Assembly: GCA_026874595.1 (NCBI GenBank)
Contig: CM049311.1
Coordinates: 58,719,953-58,783,952 of the forward strand
Source: Sipunculus nudus
Lineage: Eukaryota > Annelida > Sipuncula > Golfingiida > Sipunculidae
DNA: 64,000 bases
Direction of reading: 5' to 3'
The notes beneath the pieces are model-generated. The model was not told where the DNA came from, made no database searches, and saw only the letters and a program-made list of their open reading frames with translations. Positions 57,432-64,000 of this stretch are shown in pieces (within the stretch, counting starts at the first letter, position 1; each line of letters opens with the position of its first letter). Both the position numbers and the translations under genes were made by a program.

Positions 57432-57698
57432 TGTCCACTTCATAAAAATCAGATCCTTTACATTTCACAGATTCTAACCATCGCTGTTTTCGTGATCGTC
57501 GTGACAGCACCGATAGGGGCGATCCTGATAGCTCTGACGGCGCCCCGGCTTCTCCACCAGGAGGAGCCAGAGGTCGGTGACCCGCACACTGCAGAAGAGA
57601 TGAAGGACCTAGGGCCTACAGACCAGACGACAGATGGCGACACCAGTACAGAACATGATCCGATGTTAAAAGAAGGGGTGTCTACGGGAAGGGTTTAA
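46418..57698 (+). CDS. NHA copy B: SLC9B-type Na+/H+ antiporter, 10 coding exons, 556 aa
   Basis: Joined exons: 46418-46811, 47058-47145, 48199-48381, 49133-49314, 51721-51827, 52158-52322, 52905-53013, 53940-54076, 55064-55141, 57471-57698 (1671 nt). Every exon has the same size and phase as in copy A except exon 4, which is 6 nt longer. Family motifs are as in copy A: CPPHG, LPGG, RAGLGLD, AVSPAVVVPSML, FQPLLFGLIGAEV and WLPKATVQ. E199, R423 and K451 are conserved and, as in copy A, the Asp-Asp pair is Glu262-Asn263. The N-terminus differs: the Cys cluster is CARCC plus a later C, without the regular spacing of copy A. Only intron 6 uses GC; intron 2 has GT here. A second terminal exon (10a) lies at 57139-57315. 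The two copies are tandem duplicates in the same orientation and may be expressed in different tissues; this cannot be seen from sequence. Confidence 0.93.
47058..47145 (+). CDS. NHA copy B exon 2
   Basis: Exon 2 is 88 nt, with acceptor TTTATAG|GT and canonical donor TTAAG|GTAAGG. It is about 77% identical to copy A exon 2. Confidence 0.92.
47146..48198 (+). other. NHA copy B intron 2
   Basis: A dispersed-repeat fragment at about 47397-47510 matches 25160-25260 (AAGTCATCTGAGCTA and a GTCCGTCTGTC step). The small frames at 47659-47889 show no recognisable domain and are not called. Confidence 0.8.
48199..48381 (+). CDS. NHA copy B exon 3
   Basis: Exon 3 is 183 nt, with acceptor ACTGCAG|GT and donor CTTGG|GTTGGT. 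Compared with copy A there are only four differences: two silent (CTA/CTC, TTA/CTA) and two coding (Asn/Lys, Ile/Leu). Flanking intron sequence is unrelated beyond a few bases. Confidence 0.93.
48382..49132 (+). other. NHA copy B intron 3
   Basis: The intron is AT-rich. A 73-codon frame at 48766-48987 resembles no family I recognise and has no splice support, so no gene is called. Confidence 0.75.
49133..49314 (+). CDS. NHA copy B exon 4
   Basis: Exon 4 is 182 nt, with acceptor CTCCCAAG|AT and donor AAAGG|GTATGT. The donor lies 6 nt further downstream than in copy A, adding two residues (SEGKGS against AQGS in copy A). It encodes AAGSIENVVAISGF with Glu262-Asn263. Confidence 0.92.
49315..51720 (+). 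other. NHA copy B intron 4, largely one fold-back element
   Basis: This is the longest intron of copy B apart from intron 9. Most of it is the inverted-repeat element at 49733-51575, described separately. The same intron in copy A is only 670 bp and lacks the element. Confidence 0.85.
49733..51575. mobile_element. 1.84-kb fold-back transposable element in copy B intron 4
   Basis: The element begins CACTGAAAACCAAAAATGTG and ends with the reverse complement of a CACTGAAAATCAAAAATGTG end, so it has terminal inverted repeats. Inside each end lie many short palindromic units of the type TGTGTTNGGGAACACA (49748-50070 and 51340-51560). The middle (50100-51230) is AT-rich. On the minus strand at about 50515-50605 it carries a short coding-like stretch (LQEEERNEAVSRLL) that may be a transposase relic. 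No intact transposase is seen, so it is probably non-autonomous. A target-site duplication is not clear. Confidence 0.75.
51721..51827 (+). CDS. NHA copy B exon 5
   Basis: Exon 5 is 107 nt, with acceptor TATGTCAG|GC and donor AAATCA|GTGAGT. It encodes GSLVFNILRAPMEIAVGITYG. Confidence 0.92.
52033..52112. repeat. Trinucleotide microsatellite in copy B intron 5
   Basis: A (TTA)n run passes into (GTA)n and then GTA/GAA variants. Confidence 0.9.
52158..52322 (+). CDS. NHA copy B exon 6
   Basis: Exon 6 is 165 nt, with acceptor CTTTCAG|GA and GC donor GGCGAG|GCAAGC. It encodes the GIPGAGALGCLVTSF segment. Reading through would stop 5 codons later, without a GT donor. Confidence 0.9.
52905..53013 (+). 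CDS. NHA copy B exon 7
   Basis: Exon 7 is 109 nt, with acceptor GTGTACAG|AA and donor ATAG|GTAACG. It encodes WLIFQPLLFGLIGAEV. Confidence 0.92.
53014..53939 (+). other. NHA copy B intron 7
   Basis: The intron is AT-rich and I see no gene or clear repeat in it. Confidence 0.8.
53940..54076 (+). CDS. NHA copy B exon 8
   Basis: Exon 8 is 137 nt, with acceptor TTTTCAG|GT and donor GTCCAG|GTAATG. It carries R423 and SWLPKATVQ with K451. Confidence 0.93.
54802..54996. mobile_element. GGATCC-ended inverted-repeat element in copy B intron 8
   Basis: The ends CAGGCGCGGATCC and (reverse complement) CAGGTGCGGATCC form terminal inverted repeats. The interior has a G-run and TTTTAAATTGGTTTTAAAAA. Related copies lie at 2142, 7268, 16070 and 39765. 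Confidence 0.7.
55064..55141 (+). CDS. NHA copy B exon 9
   Basis: Exon 9 is 78 nt, with acceptor GTTGTAG|GC and donor AAAATC|GTACGT. It encodes AAIGSIALDTAIEMKAG and a charged loop. Confidence 0.9.
56560..56604 (-). ncRNA. Hammerhead-ribozyme-like motif (Penelope pLTR type)
   Basis: On the minus strand the order is ATTCAC, CTGATGA (56596-56590), a 4-bp stem CGGG/CCCG with a 6-nt loop, GAAAC (56573-56569), then AGTC and TGTTGTGAAT, whose GTGAAT can pair with ATTCAC. This is the layout of the minimal type I hammerheads known from Penelope-like retroelements. The position just after CTGATGA is T opposite T, whereas active versions usually pair there, so this copy may be weakened. The motif is flanked by a TA run and no reverse transcriptase is visible, so it would be a terminal fragment. 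Confidence 0.55.
57139..57315 (+). CDS. NHA copy B exon 10a: duplicated, shortened terminal exon
   Basis: The sequence is nearly identical to exon 10b for its first 148 nt, and the homology begins about 50 bp upstream, inside the intron. The acceptor is TTTCAAAG rather than TTTCACAG. After GPxx the frame runs into unrelated DNA and stops at 57313-57315 (tail RVIPLWPSL), giving 59 codons including stop. The frame is intact from the acceptor, so it could act as an alternative last exon and shorten the tail. It may equally be an unused by-product of local duplication. Confidence 0.55.
   Translation: MLTIAVFVIVVTAPIGAILIALTAPRLLNQEEPEVGDPHTAEEMKDLGPRVIPLWPSL
57355..57429. repeat. (TA)n microsatellite between exons 10a and 10b
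   Basis: A pure TA run of about 75 bp lies immediately before the duplicated segment containing exon 10b. A shorter TATATATATGG also precedes the exon 10a copy. Confidence 0.95.
57471..57698 (+). CDS. NHA copy B exon 10b (main terminal exon)
   Basis: Exon 10b is 228 nt including the TAA stop, the same length as copy A exon 10, with acceptor TTTCACAG|AT. It encodes the last helix, PRLLHQEEP and an acidic/Thr-rich tail. It is chosen as the main exon because length and tail match copy A. Confidence 0.9.
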   Translation: MLTIAVFVIVVTAPIGAILIALTAPRLLHQEEPEVGDPHTAEEMKDLGPTDQTTDGDTSTEHDPMLKEGVSTGRV

Positions 57699-57920
57699 TA
57701 GACACAGAATCTGTCGGGCAGCTTTCTGATCACGTGATATTCAATTACAATATTTACATATTACGTACGGGGTTTGCTTATGATTGAAAAGGGTAAACAG
57801 TTTAAATGTCGCGATGCAAGGGTTAATCTATCATTTTAAGCACTGCTAGTCAAATATCTGTTAAGGGTCATTAGAGCTTTCAATTAGCAGAATAAGATGC
57901 CGCACAGCTATAAAATGCAT

Positions 57921-57926
57921 AATAAA
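57921..57926 (+). terminator. Candidate polyadenylation signal of copy B
   Basis: The first AATAAA after the copy B stop codon lies 223 nt downstream. A T-rich tract follows at about 57980. Confidence 0.5.
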
Positions 57927-57949
57927 TGTAGAACGGCAAGACTTCAACG

Positions 57950-58939
57950 AACGCTATCATTCCGTCCCAGAACTGCTGTTGGTTATTTTTCATGTTATAT
58001 TTATCTATTTGCACAATATTGTTATGTAATTATTGTATTCTAGAAACTTTCTTCTTCATACTAACAAGTATGTGGCGCCAGAAAGGCTCACTGAAGCAGA
58101 TATGTGGATACGTGGTTGCCACAGACTTGATAATATGAAGATTATTTTGATGGAATCAAGAAAACTTACTGGTGTACCACGAATGTTTTATCTGTAGCGC
58201 CAAGGAAAATAACTTAAGGGGCTCGGGGCAGCATGGACTCGATTTTAAATAACGGTATATACCTTACATCCGCGCATGTACCCACTGATTCTTGAGGCTT
58301 TTGTAGTTATCTGTTTTGTTAATTAAATATCAATTTTACATACTGACTTTTCTTTCGATGTATAATAATGAACAATTCAAATGTAAAACAAATAACACTA
58401 TACAATGTGATCGTCACACGTGATTCATTATAAAAAAAAAATGAATGATATTTATAATGAGTTTCATGAAAATCAATCAGCTATAGGTAATACTAAGTCA
58501 TCACGGCGCCACAAAAGTCTGGTGAAAACCGACCTCATTAAACATGCATGGATTTTTCCAGGAAACATACTTAGGTGATATATTATATTGCTTAACATTT
58601 CTGCTGAGTTTCACTAAAATGCCTCATATTCTGTCAAATTTTCGCGGCGAAATCCGGTCGGTTTTTCCAATAATTGAACTGATCTGTTGGTAGATAGCCA
58701 TGGCGAGGTCTGAAAAAATCCATCAAAGCCATTGTAAGTTATCGCGGCGACACCAAAAATTAACTGATGGACAGACGGTTTGACCATGGGTATCCCGTGG
58801 TAGGGGCATATCAAAGTAGCAGCATGGTTTTCTGTTTGATAAGACGCACCTACACAGACACACACACACACAATGTCACACATCCACACATAAGTTATTC
58901 TTTATGTTCAAACATATCATAAACGAGAATGGACATGAA
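57950..58939. other. Intergenic region between NHA copy B and TMEM161
   Basis: No gene is seen. There is a short (CA)n run at 58855-58871. Confidence 0.8.
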
Positions 58940-60774
58940 TTCAATAGAAACTTATTTATTATTCATACAAAATCAATAACACTAAATGTGAAAGCCATAG
59001 GTACATTTCAAGCACATGAAGAGCACAGGTGCACTTAGTGCAAACACATAGCGCCATCTACAGGTTAGTTTCATCACTAACACTATCATCAATTCTTGGA
59101 ATCAACGAAATGCATTTGGAAGTGGATCAACTCTCATTCTAACAGCTGCAATCTCACACTGTGTACCAGGTTCTCACTCAAAAACATCACTTTAAAACTT
59201 AATTAACACAACTGAACGCTAATTTATTGGAACATACCACTAATTTGGGAAATCATTTGATCATGCAAAGGAAGATATGCAAAATAAAATAAAATAACTC
59301 CTAATAAACAGCCTGGTGGACACTATCTAACCCCATACAAATCCTAAATAAATCAGCCTCATTCATCAAGTGTCCTCTACGACAAGCATTACACCAGAAA
59401 CAGTATGTTTTCAAGCTGGCAGCCTACTCTTCGTCATCAAATTAGCATTCATAAAGGTAGTTCAGTGGAACCTGTCTGAAAGACCACCTGTTTTATAAGA
59501 CCACCTGTTTTATAAAACTACCTGTCTTTTAAGACCAACCTTCGGTCAACCGAAAGGATTCACATTGGTTATAACTGACCTGTCTAATAAAACCACCTAT
59601 GCATTGGGACCATTTTTGGCTAGTCCCATGGGTGGTCCCATAACATAGGTTTCACTGTATTGTTCATCTTAATAACATGATCAACACACAGAAATAATGC
59701 AATCAATATTTGTACCTAAACTTAAATATCTAAAGTAATGAACTGGCTGACACTGTCATTGCCCAAGAATTCCACTCAAGAATGAAATTCTCTTTATAGT
59801 TTCTATAACCAGCTTAAAACATTTGTTAGTTTAAATATTTACACAATATATACATTGACACTGACTAGAACAGCTCTTAGTATTGTCTGCACTGCTTGTC
59901 ATATCCATACAAAACTGTACCTTGTACTGGAAGGTTTTTATTTGTTATTTCACCCAGATCAGCTCATATGAATCATGTAAGTATTATATGCTCCAATCTT
60001 TCTAAATTATCACTCTATCAAACCTAACCCTGGAAGGAGGGAACTGTAGAACAATACCCAGTTATATGTATTTTTCATTTAAAAAATTACAATATGCGCA
60101 ACATTTATGCACATGTTCACCATAATTTATGAAAATCAATGTGATAATTGTAATTCAAATTTGAAGATGGTAAACATGATTCATGACAATAGTATCCACC
60201 ATCATCAATTACATAACCATTTTCAATTACATTTAAGTCCTGATTATCAACTTTCATATTTACTGAACACTTCTCTGATACAGTGCACAACCTTGTGAAA
60301 TGGTAGGCAAATGACAAGTCAAAAATATTGCTACATACACGGTGCAGGTACATTAGCTCATAATATCAGTTAAAAACATTCTGATCAACAACCTTTTTGT
60401 CACTGTGTCATGTAATGATGTTTCTTTGAAAACCAAAACAAAACTACCAGAGGTTATTTTTTTATATAAAAGTAATACTGAATGTCAAAATTTAAGTGAG
60501 ATGTCAGAATTAACACTTTTTTTAATATTTGCATTAGTGGGTATGATAGGTTATCAAGTGAGAACAATTGTTTCATTTATAAGCTTTATATTCATTTTAC
60601 GTTAGCCATGATTGCTGCCTGGATGTACAGATGTACAAAGTGGAACCCCAGTTTTGCTGTAAATGTTGTGCTGTCCACAAAACATGCACACATTGCAGCT
60701 CACAGAGGAGCACATAGTGTAATCAAAATCTGATCAATAACATTTTCATATGACGAAACATATGGTACTTACCA
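58940..60774 (-). other. Possible TMEM161 3' UTR / downstream region
   Basis: The stretch is AT-rich with no coding signal. Minus-strand AATAAA motifs occur at about 59937 and 58948, the latter followed by GT-rich sequence, so the 3' UTR could be long. A small inverted-repeat element sits at 59463-59657. Confidence 0.4.
59463..59657. mobile_element. 195-bp MITE with CAGTG(G/A)AACCT ends
   Basis: The left end CAGTGGAACCTGTCT and the right end (reverse complement CAGTGAAACCTATG) form terminal inverted repeats. The interior has tandem AGACCACCTGTTTTATA units. The ends resemble Tc1/mariner- or pogo-type non-autonomous elements. Confidence 0.7.
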
Positions 60775-62054
60775 TTACAGATTCATGTAATTGTAGTACA
60801 GCATCCCAAAAGCACTGGTGGTAAACCAGGCTGTACTAATCCACCAGCAGAGAAATGAGAAAACACCTTTAAAATAGACAGGCGTAAACACCTGTTTCAG
60901 GTTAGCCAGGGCTATAGAAAACTGTGCTGCGGTATTGCTGATGGTACTGGCAATGTTGCTGATGACTGGAATTGGTGCAGGCTTAGCTGCTGGAGCAGAC
61001 TCACCAAGGATGATTCCAAAAGCTCTGGCCCACGATAAATGACCAAGGGATTTAAGCATGAAAGCACAGAATAACAATAGTATGACTGGGGCCAAATACT
61101 GCAAGGCCACAACACAGAGATAAAAAAATACACGAGTGACTGTTTTTTGAAGATCTAAGGAGCTGATGCGCCCTGCTTCTTTCTTCAGCATCTCAAGACG
61201 ATCTACCGCCATGTTGAGATGGGCCTGAAGGTGATGCCAAACCAGGAGAAATCGAAACAGGCAGAATACAATGATGATGATCACTCGCAGAGATTCAAAC
61301 ATATCAGGATCCATTAATTTATATGATCCATGCACCAACTGGTCTCTGATGATAGGCTTCACCCACAATAATGAAATCAGCAATGGAAAGATGATGTTTA
61401 AGTGAAGGAATAAATTAGACAAGGGGCTCTCACTGGCATACTTCACAGCATCAGTGTGCATCTTAGCCAAACGCAAGCCTGGGAAGGTGAGAAAAGCTCC
61501 CAAAATGGCTGCAAATATCGCTAACATTATACGATATGTTAGCAAAGAATGTGGCCCTTGAGACTCAATGCCCTGTTTTTCTAAAAATTCTGATGCACCT
61601 GCGGAAAAATTGGAATAGCCAGCCACCAACCCAAACTCTAATGTCCTTTCATCAACAATTAAAACGCCCATTGCAAGTATCAGGAAAAAGAAACCAAATA
61701 TAACACACATTATTCTCTCTCCTCCCTCGTCAGTTCGAAAATACATTGCTGTCAATGAATATAGTACCTTGAGACTAAATCCAGCGACCAGCAGACACCA
61801 CAGCATGCTCAGGTTTACTTCTGTGCGAGGCTGTACAAAAGTGTAGTAAACTTCTGTCAGCATGTACACTGCCCCAGCACACACAGAGAAGTCCATCAGC
61901 CACTGGTACTCTGTGTAGTAGTGAAGCTGGATGATGTCTATGGCCTGTACTGGCGTGGAGTCCAGCTGGATGTTAAGGTTCTTGGGTACAGTAAAAGTCT
62001 CATTGGGACCTTTCTTGTCACCTTTCTTCCCCCGGCCTTTACTGTTTGGAACTC
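60775..62054 (-). CDS. TMEM161: TMEM161 coding exon 2 (terminal coding exon)
   Basis: The acceptor is TATTTAAG|GA and the split Gly codon joins to exon 1. The exon encodes the linker and the remaining membrane helices and ends with TAA. Five bases after the stop there is a strong donor-like sequence (TAATG|GTAAGT), so the 3' UTR may contain an intron. Confidence 0.95.
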
Positions 62055-62852
62055 CTTAAATAAAAAATGTCAAATTCAACTATTTGTGTTTTTACAAATA
62101 CTTCTGTATTAAGTGGGACTCTAGTATACTGTTACAATATTGACAAGATTTCAGATATTGTATTGGTATTGGAACACACTCTATCAAACCTTTGATGATA
62201 TTCTTTCATCATGGGGAAAGTGTTCTAAAACATTTTACAAGTATCTTTCAGGGTCACCTAAGAGCCATATCTTGAGGCAACATAGGGTGAAACATCTTAG
62301 GTCAAAAACAAGCTGTATGGCAGCCAACTTGTTAAGCAAATAGTAAGGGCTGTTTCAGATGCATTTCTGGTAACTCCAGAATCATGTGGCACAGTAAACT
62401 TTTTAATTTTATTTGTGGTTTTACTCTTAGACATTTATATTTTTAGACAAATTGGGTTATTTTTCAAAGTCTAACAACACTGACTTTTAATCCAAACTCA
62501 TATTATTCCTTTTATATACCACACTGTGAGTGTGATCTGTGATGAACAATATGATACATAAATTATCATCATTTCAGCCTTATTAAAATAAAAATTTATG
62601 TTTTATTACTAATAATTCATAAATAAACAAAATTACCCATTACTCTTGAATTGCAAAATGTTGATTAAATTTCTTGTCTAATGTTCAGTATTTCTCACCT
62701 GCAAGAGTTCTGAGCTCATCATCTGATGGGTGAAGGAAGCGTTGGAGTCTTCCACATAAGACCCAACGAGCGAAGGAATAAATTGGAGAGAGCTTCGACA
62801 AGAAACTGGCCATGACCATGCTGAGGACCAGCTGCGCTCCAAGGACTGCCAT
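60775..62852 (-). CDS. TMEM161: TMEM161-family membrane protein, 2 visible coding exons, 477 aa
   Basis: The minus-strand coding exons are 62852-62699 and 62054-60775 (154 + 1280 nt). The protein begins MAVLGAQLVLSMVMASFLSK and continues SFARW, HPSDDELRTLAG, a basic linker (KGRGKKGDKKG), EYQWLMDF, DEGGERIMC, GAFLTFPGLRLA, HLQAHLN and KEAGRI. These match vertebrate TMEM161A/B (about 479-487 aa) along the whole length, as recalled. There are about eight hydrophobic segments. TMEM161B has been linked in vertebrates to cardiac rhythm and cortical folding, but its molecular activity is not settled. A single ancestral gene in invertebrates is expected, so no A/B assignment is made. It is convergent with NHA copy B. 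There is no intron in the 1280-nt exon. Confidence 0.95.
62055..62698 (-). other. TMEM161 intron
   Basis: The intron is GT-AG, 644 bp and AT-rich, with no repeats or genes recognised. Confidence 0.9.
62699..62852 (-). CDS. TMEM161: TMEM161 coding exon 1
   Basis: The exon is 154 nt of coding sequence ending in phase 1 at donor CTTGCAG|GTGAGA. The ATG at 62852 is chosen because MAVLG matches the family start. A TTTGGCAG acceptor lies just 8 nt upstream (exon start about 62860), so the 5' UTR is probably spliced. A TTG-started extension upstream is not needed. Confidence 0.93.
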
Positions 62853-62860
62853 TTCGTTTG

Positions 62861-64000
62861 CTGCCAAATAATAAAATTAAATATATTTAGATTACATTAA
62901 ATACTAACTTGTTCTTATGGAGTTATTTAAGATTTATTGATAATTTTACCAAGATTTTTATTGACCAAATTTCACTATCATGGGTTTTTATAAGTTAATC
63001 ACTTATGTGGGTTCATTTTTAAAGCCCTTGCTGCTGATCAAGGGAATACATAGTTAAACAGATATATATGTATCAATTAAGCCCAACCCATTAATCTAGC
63101 AAATGACGAATCATCCGCAATAATATTGAGCCCTGGCTGATCACTTTCAGAGGAGAACTACACATATTCAATAAGTAACAGTTCCCTTAAATGTTGAACG
63201 ACTGCTTCAATTTTAGTGACAATACCTTAAGTTTTTAAAGTGGACATGGACAAAAACTGGATCAACTTAAGCCCAGAAGTTTTATTATCAGGCAAATTTC
63301 AATAGTTTTTGTTCCATTGCTTGAAGAACAAGGTAATAATAATCTAGTTTAAGTTAGTTCAGAGATTTTGCAATTGCAGGAAGCCTTTTGAAGCATACCC
63401 TTTGTTGTTTATCAAGAGACAAGTGGCAGGCTCATAGGAATATGACCCCTTTGGCTTTATCATTAATTTAAAGTGTGTTTAATTTATGGAACCGGTCACA
63501 AATACTTAAACACAAGACATGTGGATAGGATGTACAGTTTACATTACCTCTCAAAAGTGTACAGTTATCTTTAAACATAAAGGGAATTCGTCTCATTGAG
63601 ATACGTCTCACTGACTACGTCTCACACAGATGCGTCCAAATGGCATTGCAGTGGTTTGGCATTTCTAACACTGGGCAACACAGCTATCAAACATATTCTT
63701 TCCATCTTGCAGTATGCGGTTTGGGCGTACATCACGAGGGCCACTCAAAAATACAACAAAAAATTGTGCTCGAACCTTCTCATTGGCACAGGAACGGTGA
63801 ACCTGGCTTTTGTCAGTTTTGATCAACATTCTTGAACTTTCTCCATCGAAATAACAATTGCATTTAAAATTAATATCGCCGAATTTAATTTCTATTTGTG
63901 ACAAATAAATGGTTGAATTGTCAAATTTAACCTCCGTCTAGCAATAATACCTTTGATGGACAATTAACTCAGCCAGAAACACCGAAATCTGACAAGTCCG
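62861..64000 (-). other. Upstream region of TMEM161
   Basis: No coding sequence is supported. A minus-strand CCAAT occurs at about 63782. The promoter and first non-coding exon are probably here or beyond the window, but I cannot place them. The paired frames at 63596-63904 on both strands lack any recognised domain. Confidence 0.6.

Larger units (their letters stand above)
55142..57470 (+). other. NHA copy B intron 9
   Basis: The intron contains a G-run at about 55460, a hammerhead-ribozyme-like motif at 56566-56604, another G-run at about 56687, the duplicated exon 10a, and a long (TA)n run. Apart from exon 10a no coding sequence is recognised. Confidence 0.8.
57089..57618. repeat. Direct duplication of the exon 10 region, period 332 bp
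   Basis: Segments 57089-57286 and 57421-57618 are direct copies with about three differences. Both begin in the intron at a TATATATGGTGTCC junction and end within the exon. They are separated by 70 bp of unrelated DNA plus the TA run. Confidence 0.9.

Noticed and set aside
1-64000. Bacterial-type operon, CRISPR array, phage or toxin-antitoxin system
   Set aside because: The repeats are not spacer-separated short direct repeats, the genes are intron-containing animal genes, and no such system is visible. No tRNA or rRNA gene was recognised by eye either.

Overview
The window is nuclear DNA from an animal, most likely a mollusc and probably a bivalve. Genes are split by many GT-AG introns, coding density is very low, and the spaces between are full of microsatellites, small inverted-repeat elements and dispersed repeats rich in AGGTCA / TGACCT steps. 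The taxonomic call is an inference from repeat style and protein similarity; no species is claimed.

Three genes are supported. Two are tandem, same-strand paralogues of the SLC9B / NHA sodium-proton antiporter family. Copy A has 10 coding exons at 14465-24414 and encodes 554 aa. Copy B has 10 coding exons at 46418-57698 and encodes 556 aa. Their exon sizes and phases are identical (394, 88, 183, 176 or 182, 107, 165, 109, 137, 78 and 228 nt), so they come from duplication of a whole gene. The third gene, at 60775-62852 on the minus strand, is a TMEM161 orthologue of 477 aa in two visible coding exons.

Layout: 1-14.4 kb is repeat-rich intergenic DNA (AGGTCA repeat, (CA)n/(TA)n, GGATCC-ended elements, a minus-strand LINE remnant, and a minisatellite that reverses orientation). 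14.4-25.05 kb is NHA copy A and its likely 3' UTR. 25.05-46.3 kb is a 21 kb spacer holding tandem satellites, a complete-looking LTR with its polypurine tract, a related LTR in the opposite orientation, a nested 554-bp inverted-repeat element, and a fold-back mosaic. 46.3-57.93 kb is NHA copy B, whose introns carry a 1.84-kb fold-back element and a hammerhead-ribozyme-like motif of the Penelope type. 57.93-64 kb holds TMEM161 with a possible long 3' UTR.

The main biological points concern the antiporter pair. Both copies replace the family's Asp-Asp ion-binding pair with Glu-Asn (residues 262-263), while keeping the other key charged residues. Exon 3 is about 98% identical between the copies, although neighbouring exons are only about 77-84% identical, which suggests gene conversion. 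Intron 6 of both copies, and intron 2 of copy A only, begin with GC instead of GT. Copy B has a duplicated terminal exon that would give a second C-terminus. Copy A also carries a Cys cluster near its N-terminus with ferredoxin-like spacing that copy B has lost. All identities were estimated by eye; nothing was searched or computed.
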